This document shows, piece by piece, positions 27,213 to 35,900 of a stretch of 64,000 nt of DNA. Both the position numbers and the translations under genes were made by a program. Position 1 is the first letter of the stretch, and each line of letters opens with the position of its first letter. This stretch comes from Gluconacetobacter sacchari. GTDB taxonomy: Bacteria; Pseudomonadota; Alphaproteobacteria; Acetobacterales; Acetobacteraceae. A model generated the notes under the pieces. It was not told where the DNA came from, ran no database searches, and saw only the letters and a program-made list of their open reading frames with translations. The stretch is taken from positions 186,001 through 250,000 of the forward strand of contig NZ_JABEQJ010000002.1 of the NCBI RefSeq assembly GCF_014174255.1. The letters run 5' to 3'.

Positions 27213-28229
27213 ATGGGTACGCCATTCGTCGATTCTCTTGGCCGGGCCGTGACCTACCTGCGGGTTTCGGTGACCGACCGCTGCGATATGCGGTGTGTGT
27301 ACTGCATGTCCGAAACCATGTCGTTTCTGCCCAAGGCGGAAATCCTGACCTATGTGGAACTGGAACGGCTATGTGCCGCCTTTATCCGTAACGGTGTCAC
27401 GCGGTTGCGCGTCACCGGGGGCGAACCGCTGGTCCGGCGGGATATCGGCCGTTTTTTCCAGGCGATGGGGCAATGGCTTAACAGGCCGGGTGAGGATGGC
27501 CATCTGGACGAACTGACCGTGACGACCAATGGATCGCGGCTGGCGGAACATGCCGACATGCTGGCGCGGGCGGGCGTACGGCGTGTGAATATCAGCCTGG
27601 ATTCGCTTGATTCTGAAAAATTTCATCGCATTACCCGGCGCGGTAACCTCGATCTGACGCTGGCGGGGGTTCGCGCGGCGCGGACGGCCGGACTGGCGAT
27701 CCGGATCAATACGGTCGCCATGGCCGGTGTGAATGACGACGAATTCGATACGCTGCTGGCCTGGTGTGGCGAAATCGGCGCGGATCTGTGTCTGATCGAG
27801 ACCATGCCCATGGGCGAGACGGGCGTGGACCGGTCCGATCGCTATCTTCCGCTCTCGGAAGTGCGGGCCGCCCTGTCGCGGCGCTGGACGCTGGAGCCGC
27901 TGGCCGAGCGCACCGGCGGCCCGGCCCGCTATCTGCGGGTGCATGAGACCGGGCGCAGGCTGGGGCTGATCACCCCGATGACCCATAATTTCTGCGAAAG
28001 CTGCAATCGCGTGCGCCTGTCCTGCACCGGGCAGCTCTATCCCTGCCTGGGGGATGACGGGGCGACGGATCTGCGCGGAGCCTTGCGGGACGGCGCCAGC
28101 GATGCCGACCTGCTGCGACTTGTCCAGTCGGCCATCCTGCGCAAGCCGAAGGGCCATGATTTCGTTATTGGGCGGCGCCTCGACGACCCGGCCGCGATCC
28201 GTCGCCATATGAGCGTTACTGGCGGATAG
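27213..28229 (+). CDS. moaA: GTP 3',8-cyclase (molybdenum cofactor step 1)
   Basis: Radical-SAM enzyme that, with MoaC, turns GTP into cyclic pyranopterin phosphate. The 338 residues include the N-terminal cluster motif CDMRCVYC (Cys24, Cys28, Cys31), the SAM-binding GGEP segment (RVTGGEPLVRRD), and the second cluster at FCESCNRVRLSCTG near 260-275. The C-terminal tail ends in a His/Gly-containing ISVTGG-like segment (MSVTGG), the conserved GG used in catalysis. moaC (62.4 kb) and moeA (48.3 kb) are separate in this window. Confidence 0.96.
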   Translation: MGTPFVDSLGRAVTYLRVSVTDRCDMRCVYCMSETMSFLPKAEILTYVELERLCAAFIRNGVTRLRVTGGEPLVRRDIGRFFQAMGQWLNRPGEDGHLDELTVTTNGSRLAEHADMLARAGVRRVNISLDSLDSEKFHRITRRGNLDLTLAGVRAARTAGLAIRINTVAMAGVNDDEFDTLLAWCGEIGADLCLIETMPMGETGVDRSDRYLPLSEVRAALSRRWTLEPLAERTGGPARYLRVHETGRRLGLITPMTHNFCESCNRVRLSCTGQLYPCLGDDGATDLRGALRDGASDADLLRLVQSAILRKPKGHDFVIGRRLDDPAAIRRHMSVTGG

Positions 28230-28239
28230 AAAATCTATC
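28225..28239 (+). terminator. Weak hairpin at the moaA stop
   Basis: GATAG and CTATC, around AAAAT, form a 5-bp stem overlapping the moaA stop, followed by TTTTATAAT. The stem is short but the U tract is real. The gene on the other strand ends 16 bases further on. Confidence 0.35.
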
Positions 28240-28255
28240 TTTTATAATCAAATTA

Positions 28256-29128
28256 TTACTCGATATTCTTGATTGCTTCCTCAAGAGAGATCGTGAAGGC
28301 GCCCGGCTGGAGCGGTCTGGGCTGGCTGGCCGCCGGGGCCCAGCCGGTCATGATGGCCACCCGCAGCGGTACGGATAGCGGCGCGTCGTCCTCGTCCGGC
28401 GTCAGGCTGGCCAGGGCGGAGGGAAACAGGGCCGGCCATGGGATCTGCCGGCTGCGCAAGCGCAGGGCGTTGGTCTCGCCCGCCGCGCGCAGGTCGCGCA
28501 GCAGGCCCATGGCGGAGCGATAGGCCAGGGTCAGTATTTCCACATCCGCGACCGGCAGGGCGAAGCCCGCGCGCTGCAACAGGGACGCGCAGTCCCGCAG
28601 GTCGGGAAAGGGCGACACCCGGGGGGCAGCGCCGCCGGTCAGCGCGCATTCGGCCTCGGTCAGCGCGCGGCGCAGGTCCGCCAGGGTGGGCAGGACGGGC
28701 ATGCTGGCCAGGAACAGCCCGTCGGGCTTCAGCGCGTGGCGGATCTGCGCCAGCGCGCCCGGCAGGTCGTTGACCCAGTGCAGCGACAGGTTGGCCACGA
28801 CCAGATCGAATGTGCCGGGCCCGAAGGGCAGCCATTCCTCGTCCGCGCACAGGACCGTGCCGCCATTGATCCGTGCCATTCGTGGCGACAGGTCGCAGGA
28901 CACGACGCTGTCGATGCCGCGCGCGCGCAATTGCCGGCCGATCACGCCGCGCCCGCCGATATCCAGTGCCGCGCTGAAGCGATAGGTCGTGTCGTCCAGC
29001 CGGTCCAGCAGCCGGTCCGCGATGTCCTCCAGGACGGGCGCGACCGCATGCACCAGCGGGGCCGCGCGATCGCGATGGCGGCGCACGGCGGTACGATCGA
29101 AAATCACAGGATCGTTCATGGGTCGCAT
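28256..29128 (-). CDS. SAM-dependent methyltransferase, NDUFAF5/BioC-like
   Basis: The 290-residue class I methyltransferase resembles the NDUFAF5 (C20orf7) group. It begins IFDRTAVRRHRDRAAPLV, followed by LDIGGRGVIGRQLRARG (SAM motif I, an altered GxGxG), VVSCDLSPRMA, FDLVVANLSLHWVNDLPGALAQIRHALKPDGLFLASM. In mitochondria this family acts in complex I assembly; the bacterial role is unproven. Two starts are possible, 29128 (GAAGGG close ahead) and 29119. It is divergent from comF with only 41 bases between starts. It is not the biotin BioC, which is at 46 kb. Confidence 0.82.
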   Translation of the reverse strand: MRPMNDPVIFDRTAVRRHRDRAAPLVHAVAPVLEDIADRLLDRLDDTTYRFSAALDIGGRGVIGRQLRARGIDSVVSCDLSPRMARINGGTVLCADEEWLPFGPGTFDLVVANLSLHWVNDLPGALAQIRHALKPDGLFLASMPVLPTLADLRRALTEAECALTGGAAPRVSPFPDLRDCASLLQRAGFALPVADVEILTLAYRSAMGLLRDLRAAGETNALRLRSRQIPWPALFPSALASLTPDEDDAPLSVPLRVAIMTGWAPAASQPRPLQPGAFTISLEEAIKNIE

Positions 29129-29169
29129 GTGCCCTTCCCGATGGGCGATGCCAATGGCACCTTTGCGTG

Positions 29170-30000
29170 ATGGATGGCACGATACCGGAAGCGGGGGAAA
29201 CTCGATCGGGGCGGGGCGGCCCGGGCGATCTGCCCCGGCGGATGGCCGCGCGCATGCTCGATCTGCTTTTGCCACCTGATTGCCCCGTCTGTCATCAGCC
29301 GGTGGAGCGCGCGGGGCTGCTCTGCGCGGATTGCTTCCGCTCCATGCGCTTTATTGCCGACCCGTGCTGCGCGCAATGCGGCCAGTCCTTTGCCGCGTCG
29401 GCCCCAGGCGGCGGGGGCCGCGTCTGCGCGCCGTGCCTGGAGGTGCCTCCCCCCTGGCGGCACGGACGGGCCGCGCTGGTCTATGACGAGCGGTCGCGCG
29501 CCCTGGTCCTGCGCCTGAAATATGCCGACAGGACCGATCTGGCCCCGCTGCTGGCCCGCCATATGGCGCGGGCGGGTCGCGACATGCTGGAAAACGCCGA
29601 TCTGCTGGTGCCGGTGCCGCTGCACCGGGGGCGCCTGTTCCATCGCCGCTATAATCAGGCCGGGCTGCTGGCGGCGGCGATCGGCCGGATCGTCCGTCTG
29701 CCGGTGCTGCCGGATGCGCTGGTCCGCCTGCGCGGGACGCCGCCGTTGGCACGCCTGGGCGCGCGGGCGCGCCAGGACGTTCTGCGGGAGGCGATCGCCG
29801 CCCGCCCGTCGCGCCGCGATGGGTTGGCGGGGCGACGGATCGTGCTGGTCGACGATGTGATGACGACCGGCGCGACCCTGGGCGCCTGCGCGCGGGCGGC
29901 GACGGCGGCCGGCGCGGCGTCGGTGGACGTGCTGGTTGCCGCGCGTGCTCCGGATCCGGGACGGGCAGTCGTGGAAGGTTGGAGATTGTCCGTCGGGTAG
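29170..30000 (+). CDS. ComF family phosphoribosyltransferase-like protein
   Basis: The 276-residue protein starts with a Cys-rich zinc-binding region (CPVCHQ, CADC, CAQCG, CAPC, about 37-90). A type I phosphoribosyltransferase domain follows, with PVPLHRGRLFHRRYNQA and the PRPP loop IVLVDDVMTTGATL (about 236-249). ComF in competent species is needed for DNA uptake; in alphaproteobacteria the role is unclear. The ATG at 29170 directly follows an in-frame GTG. Its neighbourhood (methyltransferase upstream, grxC and DUF1178 downstream) is conserved in the class. Confidence 0.9.
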   Translation: MDGTIPEAGETRSGRGGPGDLPRRMAARMLDLLLPPDCPVCHQPVERAGLLCADCFRSMRFIADPCCAQCGQSFAASAPGGGGRVCAPCLEVPPPWRHGRAALVYDERSRALVLRLKYADRTDLAPLLARHMARAGRDMLENADLLVPVPLHRGRLFHRRYNQAGLLAAAIGRIVRLPVLPDALVRLRGTPPLARLGARARQDVLREAIAARPSRRDGLAGRRIVLVDDVMTTGATLGACARAATAAGAASVDVLVAARAPDPGRAVVEGWRLSVG

Positions 30001-30069
30001 CGGTATAGTGCGCCGGCGCAAATGCGCTATGTCTTCAGAATCGGTTACTGTCCTTGTTCGGGGATCGGA

Positions 30070-30330
30070 ATGCCCAGCATCGAAATCTATACCCAGCCCG
30101 GCTGCCCCTATTGCGTCCGCGCCGTGCGCCTTCTGCAACAGAAGGGCATGAAATTCACCGAAATCCGTGCCCTGCACGACACGGCCGAGCGGCTGGAGGC
30201 GAGAGAGCGCTCCGGCGGACGGACGACCGTGCCGCAGATCTTCATCAACGGGCGGCATATCGGCGGCTGCGACGACCTGATGGCGCTGGAACGGCGGGGC
30301 GAACTCGATCCGCTGCTGCGGGCGGCCTGA
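30070..30330 (+). CDS. grxC: Glutaredoxin 3 (dithiol)
   Basis: The 86-residue thioredoxin-fold oxidoreductase reduces disulfides with glutathione. The active site is CPYC (Cys12, Cys15) after IEIYTQPG. TVPQIFINGRHIGGCDDL holds the cis-Pro and glutathione-binding residues. The ATG at 30070 has a GGGGATC element ahead and gives the standard length. The open frame reaches 30022 with a non-family N terminus. It is followed by the DUF1178 gene after 19 bases. Confidence 0.95.
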   Translation: MPSIEIYTQPGCPYCVRAVRLLQQKGMKFTEIRALHDTAERLEARERSGGRTTVPQIFINGRHIGGCDDLMALERRGELDPLLRAA

Positions 30331-30349
30331 CCGGGCAGCGGGGGCGGGC

Positions 30350-30790
30350 GTGATCTGTTATCAATTGCGATGCGGCATGGGCCACGAATTCGAAGGCTGG
30401 TTTCCCGGCAGCGCCGCGTTCGACGACCAGGCGCGCCGGTGCCTGCTCTCCTGCCCGCAATGCGGAACGCCGAATGTGTCCCGTGCCCTCATGACTCCGG
30501 CGGTGCGGACCGCGCCGGCTCGGGCGCCCGCGATCGCGCCGGCGCGCCCGGAGAGCGGGCCCGTCATGCCCGCCGCGATGCTGGCCGCCTTGCAGCGCCT
30601 GAGGCGCGATGTCGAGGAACGATGCGAGGATGTCGGCGATAAATTCGCCGACGAGGCGTTGAAGATCCATCGTGGTGACGGGGAACGGCGGGGCATCTAC
30701 GGGCAGGCGTCGGAAGAGGAGTGCGACCGGCTGGCCGACGAGGGGGTCGAGATCATGGCCATACCATGGGTGCCACGCGCCGACGGCTGA
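30350..30790 (+). CDS. DUF1178 family protein
   Basis: The 146-residue conserved alphaproteobacterial protein starts at a GTG with ICYQLRCGMGHEFEGWFPGSAAFDDQ. CPQCG is a likely zinc knuckle together with the earlier Cys, and the protein ends YGQASEEECDRLADEGVEIMAIPWVP. All are standard DUF1178 features. Function is unknown; its constant place beside grxC suggests a redox or metal link. The open stretch upstream has no better start. Confidence 0.9.
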   Translation: MICYQLRCGMGHEFEGWFPGSAAFDDQARRCLLSCPQCGTPNVSRALMTPAVRTAPARAPAIAPARPESGPVMPAAMLAALQRLRRDVEERCEDVGDKFADEALKIHRGDGERRGIYGQASEEECDRLADEGVEIMAIPWVPRADG

Positions 30791-30839
30791 TCGCACGCAG
30801 GGAAGGGCGGGTCCCGGGACCGTAATCAAGGTGGAACGC

Positions 30840-31364
30840 ATGCATGACAGAACGCACCGACGGGCCGGCATGACGTCGCCGCCGCGCGGGCAGCGCCGGG
30901 GCTGGCGGCCTCTGGCCGCTCTGGCGGCGCTGGGCCTTCTGGCGGGGACCCCGCATCCGGCGGCTGCCGCGCAGACCGTGGGGGGGCGAGACGCCTCGCC
31001 CGTCCTGGGACAGTGGGAAACCAGGCAGCATGACGGCGTTTTCGAGATCAAGCCCTGCGGCGGGGAACTCTGCGGCCGGCTGATCGGCATGCGCTATACC
31101 GGCGAGATTCCGAGGGCCAGGGACGGGGGATCGGAATGCGGCCTGCTGATGCTGACCGGGTTCGTGCCCGATGAGGACGATGCGGCGCGCTGGAACGGAC
31201 ATATCCTCGACCCCGACAGCGGCAAGGTCTATCAGGCCCAGATCTGGTCGCCGCGCGACGGGGTGCTGAAACTAAGGGGCTATGTGGGCATTCCACTCTT
31301 TGGCGAAACCCACACATGGACACGCTACGGCGGCACGATCGGCGCACGCTGCCAGATGCCCTGA
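30840..31364 (+). CDS. Exported DUF2147 protein
   Basis: The 174-residue product has an N-terminal signal peptide (basic region, then LAALAALGLLAG, cleavage near AAA). A DUF2147 domain follows: PVLGQWETRQHDGVFEIKPCGGELCGRLIGMRY, with a likely disulfide pair, LDPDSGKVYQAQIW and LKLRGYVGIPLFGETHTWTR. It is predicted periplasmic, of unknown function. GGTGGAA precedes the ATG at 30840. A later in-frame ATG (MTSPPRG) could also be used. It stands 49 bases after the DUF1178 gene. Confidence 0.85.
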   Translation: MHDRTHRRAGMTSPPRGQRRGWRPLAALAALGLLAGTPHPAAAAQTVGGRDASPVLGQWETRQHDGVFEIKPCGGELCGRLIGMRYTGEIPRARDGGSECGLLMLTGFVPDEDDAARWNGHILDPDSGKVYQAQIWSPRDGVLKLRGYVGIPLFGETHTWTRYGGTIGARCQMP

Positions 31365-31403
31365 TGGTCGCTTTCTGTCTCTTTGGCCGGGAAAAGCAAC
31401 AAA

Positions 31404-32633
31404 ATGAAGCTACCCATTTCACGTCGCGGCCTGCTGGCGGGCCTGGCTGCCTCCGGCATTCCCCTTTCCAGCCTCGGGCCGGCCCGGGCCGCGATCCCGC
31501 CCCGGGAGCGGACCTTGTGCTATATCGGCGGCTACAACAAACACGCGCCGCCGGGTGGGGCCGGGAACGGGCAGGGGATCGCGCTCTTCGAGATGAACCG
31601 GACGAGCGGCGTGCTGGCCCCGATCTCGACCTTCATGGACATCGCCAGCCCGTCCTTCATCACGCTGTCCGCCGACAGCCGGTTCCTGTACGCGCTCAGC
31701 GAGATCGACGATTTCAACGGCAAGCCCGACGGCAGCGTCACGGCATTTTCGGTCGATCATCTTTCGGGCGAGCTGACCCGGCTGAATGTCGTCTCGTCGG
31801 GCGGGGCGGTTCCGGCGCATCTCAGCGTCCATCATTCCGGCCGCTATGTCCTGGTGGCCAATTATGTCGGCGGCAGCGTGGGCGTCCTACCCATCCGGCC
31901 GGACGGCAGCCTTGGGGAGCCGACGGATATCGTGCGGAATTCCGGCCCGCGCATGCCCGAACGGGCCGAGGACAACCCGCCCGGCAATTTCGCGGTCAGC
32001 GACCATTCCGGGCCGCATGTCCACATGGTGGCCAGCGACCAGTCGGGGCGCTTCGTCCTGGCCTGCGACGCCGGGCTGGACCGGGTCTATGTCTGGACGC
32101 TGGATCTGGCGACGGGCAAGCTCAAGCCCGCCGCGAAGCCCTTTTTGTCGGTGATGCCGGGATCGGCGCCGCGTCATTTCTCCTTCAGCCATGACGGGCG
32201 GATGCTCTACATCCTGTGCGAACAGGATTCCAAGATCATCGTGGCGAGCTTCGACCCCGCGACCGGTGCGATCACGCCGCAGCAGAAGGTCAGCACCGTC
32301 ACGTCCTATTTCCAGGGCAGCACGCTGGCGGCGGGCATCCTGCTGTCGCCCAACGGGCGGTACATATATGCATCGAACCGGCTGGGCGATTCGCTGGCCG
32401 TCTTCCGCGTCGGCCCGGACGGATTGCTGACGCTGATCGACGAAGTGTGGATGCATGCGGATTATGGTCGGGCCATGATGTTCGACCCGTCCGGCACGTT
32501 TCTGTTCTGCGCCAACCAGCGCAGCGATTCCGTCACGTCGTTCCGTGTCGACCCCAAAACCGGCGCGCTGGATTTCACCTGGCATTTCACCGCGGTCGGC
32601 AGCCCGACGACCTTCGCGTTTCTCAAGCTTTGA
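31404..32633 (+). CDS. Tat-exported beta-propeller lactonase (6-phosphogluconolactonase-like)
   Basis: The 409-residue protein has an RR signal (SRRGLLAGLAASGIP) ending near ARA, so it is probably exported folded through Tat. The mature part is a seven-bladed propeller of the lactonase family (PF10282), with repeated DPATGAITP, LSPNGRYIYASNRLGDSLAVF and FDPSGTFLFCANQRSDSVTSF blades. Cytosolic Pgl enzymes of this family hydrolyse 6-phosphogluconolactone. A periplasmic version in an acetic acid bacterium could act on gluconolactone from membrane glucose oxidation, which is inference. It converges on ubiG with a 21-base gap. Confidence 0.85.
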   Translation: MKLPISRRGLLAGLAASGIPLSSLGPARAAIPPRERTLCYIGGYNKHAPPGGAGNGQGIALFEMNRTSGVLAPISTFMDIASPSFITLSADSRFLYALSEIDDFNGKPDGSVTAFSVDHLSGELTRLNVVSSGGAVPAHLSVHHSGRYVLVANYVGGSVGVLPIRPDGSLGEPTDIVRNSGPRMPERAEDNPPGNFAVSDHSGPHVHMVASDQSGRFVLACDAGLDRVYVWTLDLATGKLKPAAKPFLSVMPGSAPRHFSFSHDGRMLYILCEQDSKIIVASFDPATGAITPQQKVSTVTSYFQGSTLAAGILLSPNGRYIYASNRLGDSLAVFRVGPDGLLTLIDEVWMHADYGRAMMFDPSGTFLFCANQRSDSVTSFRVDPKTGALDFTWHFTAVGSPTTFAFLKL

Positions 32634-32654
32634 CAGGCGGACCGCCGTGCCGGG

Positions 32655-33410
32655 TTATCCCGGCACGGCAAGGCTGGCGATGTAATTGACACCCAAATCG
32701 CGGCTTTCGCGCCAGCCGCCCAGGCCCGGTGTCATGCCGGCGATATCCGATACCCGCACGCCGGCCTGGCCGGCAAAGGTGCCGAGTTCGGCCGGCGTGA
32801 TGAATTTCCGCCATTCATGGGTGCCCACCGGCAGCAGACGCAGAATATATTCCGCGCCGATCTTCGCCATCGCCAGAGAACGCAACGTGCGGTTGAGGGT
32901 CGAGACGATGATGACGCCGCCGGGTTCGACCATCCCGGCCAGCAGGCGCAGGAAGGCAGCCGGGTCGGCAACATGTTCGATCACTTCCAGCGCGGTGATC
33001 GCGTCGAAGCGCGCACCTTCGGCATGCAGATCCTCGGCACTGCCGGCGCGATAGGCCAACTGACCCGCTTCCGGCGGCAGAGGATGGGCCTGCATATGCG
33101 CGCACGCGGCCGCGATCGCGGCGTCCGACGCGTCCAGGCCCAGCACGTCATAGCCCATGCGGGCCAGCCCCTCGCTGGCCAGGCCCGCGCCGCAGCCGAC
33201 ATCCAGCAGGCGCGTCACCGGCGCGCTTTCCCCCGCGCGCGGGGCGGGCAGGTGGCGGCGGGCCCAGTCCAGGCGCAGGCCGTTCATGGCATGCAGCGGC
33301 CGCATGGGACCGGACGGGTCCCACCAGCGATCGGCCAGGGCGCTGAAGCGGGCGATTTCGTCCGGAACGACGGACGGACCGTCCGAACGGACCGAATCGT
33401 TGACCTGCAT
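32655..33410 (-). CDS. ubiG: Ubiquinone biosynthesis O-methyltransferase
   Basis: Performs both O-methylations of ubiquinone synthesis. The 251-residue class I methyltransferase shows EIARFSALADRWWDPSGPMRPLHAMNGLRLDW at the N terminus, the SAM motif LLDVGCGAGLASEGLARMGYDVLGLDAS, and ALEVIEHVADPAAFL followed by the STLNRT motif. GGAGGTG lies 8 bases before the ATG at 33410. It is divergent from lysC across 157 bases, a frequent arrangement in alphaproteobacteria. Confidence 0.96.
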   Translation of the reverse strand: MQVNDSVRSDGPSVVPDEIARFSALADRWWDPSGPMRPLHAMNGLRLDWARRHLPAPRAGESAPVTRLLDVGCGAGLASEGLARMGYDVLGLDASDAAIAAACAHMQAHPLPPEAGQLAYRAGSAEDLHAEGARFDAITALEVIEHVADPAAFLRLLAGMVEPGGVIIVSTLNRTLRSLAMAKIGAEYILRLLPVGTHEWRKFITPAELGTFAGQAGVRVSDIAGMTPGLGGWRESRDLGVNYIASLAVPG

Positions 33411-33567
33411 GGCGTCAGCACCTCCGCATCTGGCTTCTGCCGCTGGACGGCGCAGCGGCGGAAGGGTATGTGACGCGCCTTGCAGATAACCGCAATGCCC
33501 CGTCCGATGCCCCAGCGGCCTGAGGCGGGCTGGAACGGCCCGTGCGCCGAACTGGAGAGCCCTTTCG

Positions 33568-34821
33568 ATGTCCCGTCCCGCTCCGCGCATCGTCATGAAA
33601 TTCGGCGGCACCTCCGTGGCCGACCTGGACCGAATTCGCGCGGTGGCGGAAAAAGTGCGCAAGCAGGTCGAGGCCGGGTGCGAGGTCGCGGTGGTCGTCT
33701 CGGCCATGTCGGGCGTCACCAACCAGTTGGTCGGCTATTGCCAGTCATTGTCGCCGCTGCACGATGCGCGGGAATATGACGCCGTCGTCGCGACCGGCGA
33801 GCAGGTCACCAGCGGCCTGCTGGCCATCGCGCTCCAGACCATCGGGATCGATGCGCGGTCATGGCTTGGCTGGCAGATTCCCCTGCGCACCGACGCGGCG
33901 CACGGCAAGGCGCGCATCGCCTCGATCGACGGCGAGACGCTGGCGGCGCGCATGCGGGCGGGCCAGGTGCCGGTGATCGCCGGATTTCAGGGCATCGCCG
34001 CCGACGGGCGAGTCACCACGCTGGGGCGCGGCGGATCCGATACCTCGGCAGTCGCCATCGCGGCCGCCATCGGGGCCGATCGGTGTGATATCTATACCGA
34101 CGTCGACGGGATCTACACCACCGATCCGCGCATTGTTGCGAGGGCGCGGAAGCTGGATAAGATCACCTATGAGGAAATGCTGGAACTGGCGTCGGTCGGG
34201 GCCAAGGTGTTGCAGACCCGCAGCGTCGAACTGGCGATGAAGGAACGGGTGCGGGTGCAGGTGCTGTCGAGCTTCGTCGACGGCCCCGCCCCGTCGGAAG
34301 GCAACCTGCCAGGATCATTAGTGGTGGATGAGGACGAGATCGTGGAAAAGGAACTGGTCGCCGGCATTGCCTATTCGCGCGACGAAGCGAAGCTGTCGGT
34401 CAGGCGGATTCCGGACCGTCCCGGAATTGCGGCGGCGATCTTCGGCCCGCTGACGGCCGCCCACGTCAATGTCGACATGATCGTGCAGAGTACCGGCGCC
34501 GACGGGTTGACGAACATGACCTTCACCACGTCGAAGAGCGACCTGGCGCGTGCCATCCAGTCGCTGGAATCGTCGCGCGACGTCATCCAGTACGGCGAAC
34601 TGGTGACGGATGACGACGTGGTGAAGATCAGCGTGGTCGGTATCGGCATGCGTTCGCACGCCGGGGTGGCGAACCTGATGTTCCGGACCCTGTCGGACCG
34701 CAACATCAATATCCAGGTCATCTCGACCAGCGAGATCAAGGTGTCGGTGCTGATCGCGGCGGAATATACCGAACTGGCCGTGCGCGCGCTGCACACGGCC
34801 TACGGCCTCGACGCGGCCTGA
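33568..34821 (+). CDS. lysC: Aspartate kinase
   Basis: Phosphorylates aspartate, the entry to lysine, threonine and methionine synthesis. The 417 residues comprise a kinase domain with VMKFGGTSVAD (about 9-19), VVVSAMSGVTNQL, and GRGGSDTSAVAIAAAI. Two C-terminal ACT domains (about 265-417) carry VSVVGIGMRSHAGVANLMF, so allosteric control by lysine and/or threonine is expected. dapA is at 4.8 kb. In many relatives lysC precedes ptsP; here a flavoprotein gene follows instead. Confidence 0.96.
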   Translation: MSRPAPRIVMKFGGTSVADLDRIRAVAEKVRKQVEAGCEVAVVVSAMSGVTNQLVGYCQSLSPLHDAREYDAVVATGEQVTSGLLAIALQTIGIDARSWLGWQIPLRTDAAHGKARIASIDGETLAARMRAGQVPVIAGFQGIAADGRVTTLGRGGSDTSAVAIAAAIGADRCDIYTDVDGIYTTDPRIVARARKLDKITYEEMLELASVGAKVLQTRSVELAMKERVRVQVLSSFVDGPAPSEGNLPGSLVVDEDEIVEKELVAGIAYSRDEAKLSVRRIPDRPGIAAAIFGPLTAAHVNVDMIVQSTGADGLTNMTFTTSKSDLARAIQSLESSRDVIQYGELVTDDDVVKISVVGIGMRSHAGVANLMFRTLSDRNINIQVISTSEIKVSVLIAAEYTELAVRALHTAYGLDAA

Positions 34822-34826
34822 CGCTG

Positions 34827-35900
34827 ATGGAAATGCCGATGACGCACCCGTCGGGAGGTGCGACGCAACGGGCCGCCGCCCGCGCCCGCCTGGACCGCCT
34901 GTGGGCGGCCGGCACCGCCTTTCTGGGCAGCGAGGTCGCGATCATGGCGGGCGCCATGTCGTGGGTCAGCGAACGAAACCTGGTATCGGCCATTTCCAAT
35001 GCCGGCGGCTTCGGCGTGCTGGCCTGCGGGGCGATGGAGCCCGACCGCCTGGCTGAGGAAATCGCCGCCACCCAGGCCCTGACCAGCCGGCCCTTCGGCG
35101 TCAACCTGATCACGATGCATCCGCGCCTGGACGACCTGGTGCGGGTGTGCCTGGCGGCCGAAGTCTCGCATGTCGTGCTGGCTGGCGGCATTCCGCCCGG
35201 CCCGGCGATCCGGGCACTGAAGGATGGCGGGGCGAGGGTCATCGCCTTCACCCCCGCGCTGGTCCTGGCCAAAAGGCTGGTCCGGCTGGGTGTCGACGCC
35301 TTGGTGATCGAGGGCGCCGAGGCCGGCGGGCATGTCGGGCCGGTCTCGCTGACCGTGCTGGCGCAGGAGGTGCTGCCGCATATTCGCTCGGTGCCGGTCT
35401 TCGTGGCGGGTGGATTGGGGCGGGGCGAGGCGATCCTGTCCTATCTGGAACAGGGGGCGGCCGGCGCGCAACTCGGCACCCGTTTCGCGGCCTCGGCGGA
35501 AAGCATCGCCCATGACCGCTTCAAGGCGGCCTTCGTCCGCGCCAGCGCGCGCGACGCGGTGACGTCGGTGCAGTTGGACGAGCGGTTTCCCGTCATTCCG
35601 GTGCGTGGCCTGTCCAATGAGGGCGGCCGCGCCTTCCTGCGCCATCAGGCGGAGACGATTCGCCGCTTCCTGGACGGCGAGCTGACGAAGGAGGCCGCAC
35701 AGCTCGATATCGAGCATTTCTGGGCGGGTTCGCTGCGGCGGGCGGTGATCGAGGGCGACGTGGAAAACGGTTCCGTGATGGCCGGGCAGTCGGTCGGCAT
35801 GATCACGTCCGTCCAGCCGGTCGCCGCCATCATCGCCGAACTGGTCGAACAGGCCGTTGACGCGCTGGTGCGGCGCGACCTCGCCACGGGTGAGTCGTGA
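34827..35900 (+). CDS. FMN-dependent nitronate monooxygenase / FabK-like protein
   Basis: The 357-residue TIM-barrel flavoprotein belongs to the NMO/2-nitropropane dioxygenase family. IMAGAMSWVSERNLVSAISNAGGFGVLACGAM binds FMN. IEGAEAGGHVG (about 162-172) carries the catalytic His of class I NMOs, and VFVAGGLGRGEAI plus AGAQLGTRF bind phosphate. The tail ENGSVMAGQSVGMI resembles FabK enoyl-ACP reductases, so that role cannot be excluded. ATGs at 34827, 34833 and 34839 are all possible; the last has GGAA 6 bases ahead. Its stop overlaps the next GTG. Confidence 0.82.
   Translation: MEMPMTHPSGGATQRAAARARLDRLWAAGTAFLGSEVAIMAGAMSWVSERNLVSAISNAGGFGVLACGAMEPDRLAEEIAATQALTSRPFGVNLITMHPRLDDLVRVCLAAEVSHVVLAGGIPPGPAIRALKDGGARVIAFTPALVLAKRLVRLGVDALVIEGAEAGGHVGPVSLTVLAQEVLPHIRSVPVFVAGGLGRGEAILSYLEQGAAGAQLGTRFAASAESIAHDRFKAAFVRASARDAVTSVQLDERFPVIPVRGLSNEGGRAFLRHQAETIRRFLDGELTKEAAQLDIEHFWAGSLRRAVIEGDVENGSVMAGQSVGMITSVQPVAAIIAELVEQAVDALVRRDLATGES

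Noticed and set aside
28256-29128. Second BioC
   Set aside because: It is BioC-like by superfamily, but the IFDR...RHRDRAA start and altered SAM motif point to the NDUFAF5 group; the real BioC is fused to BioD at 46 kb.
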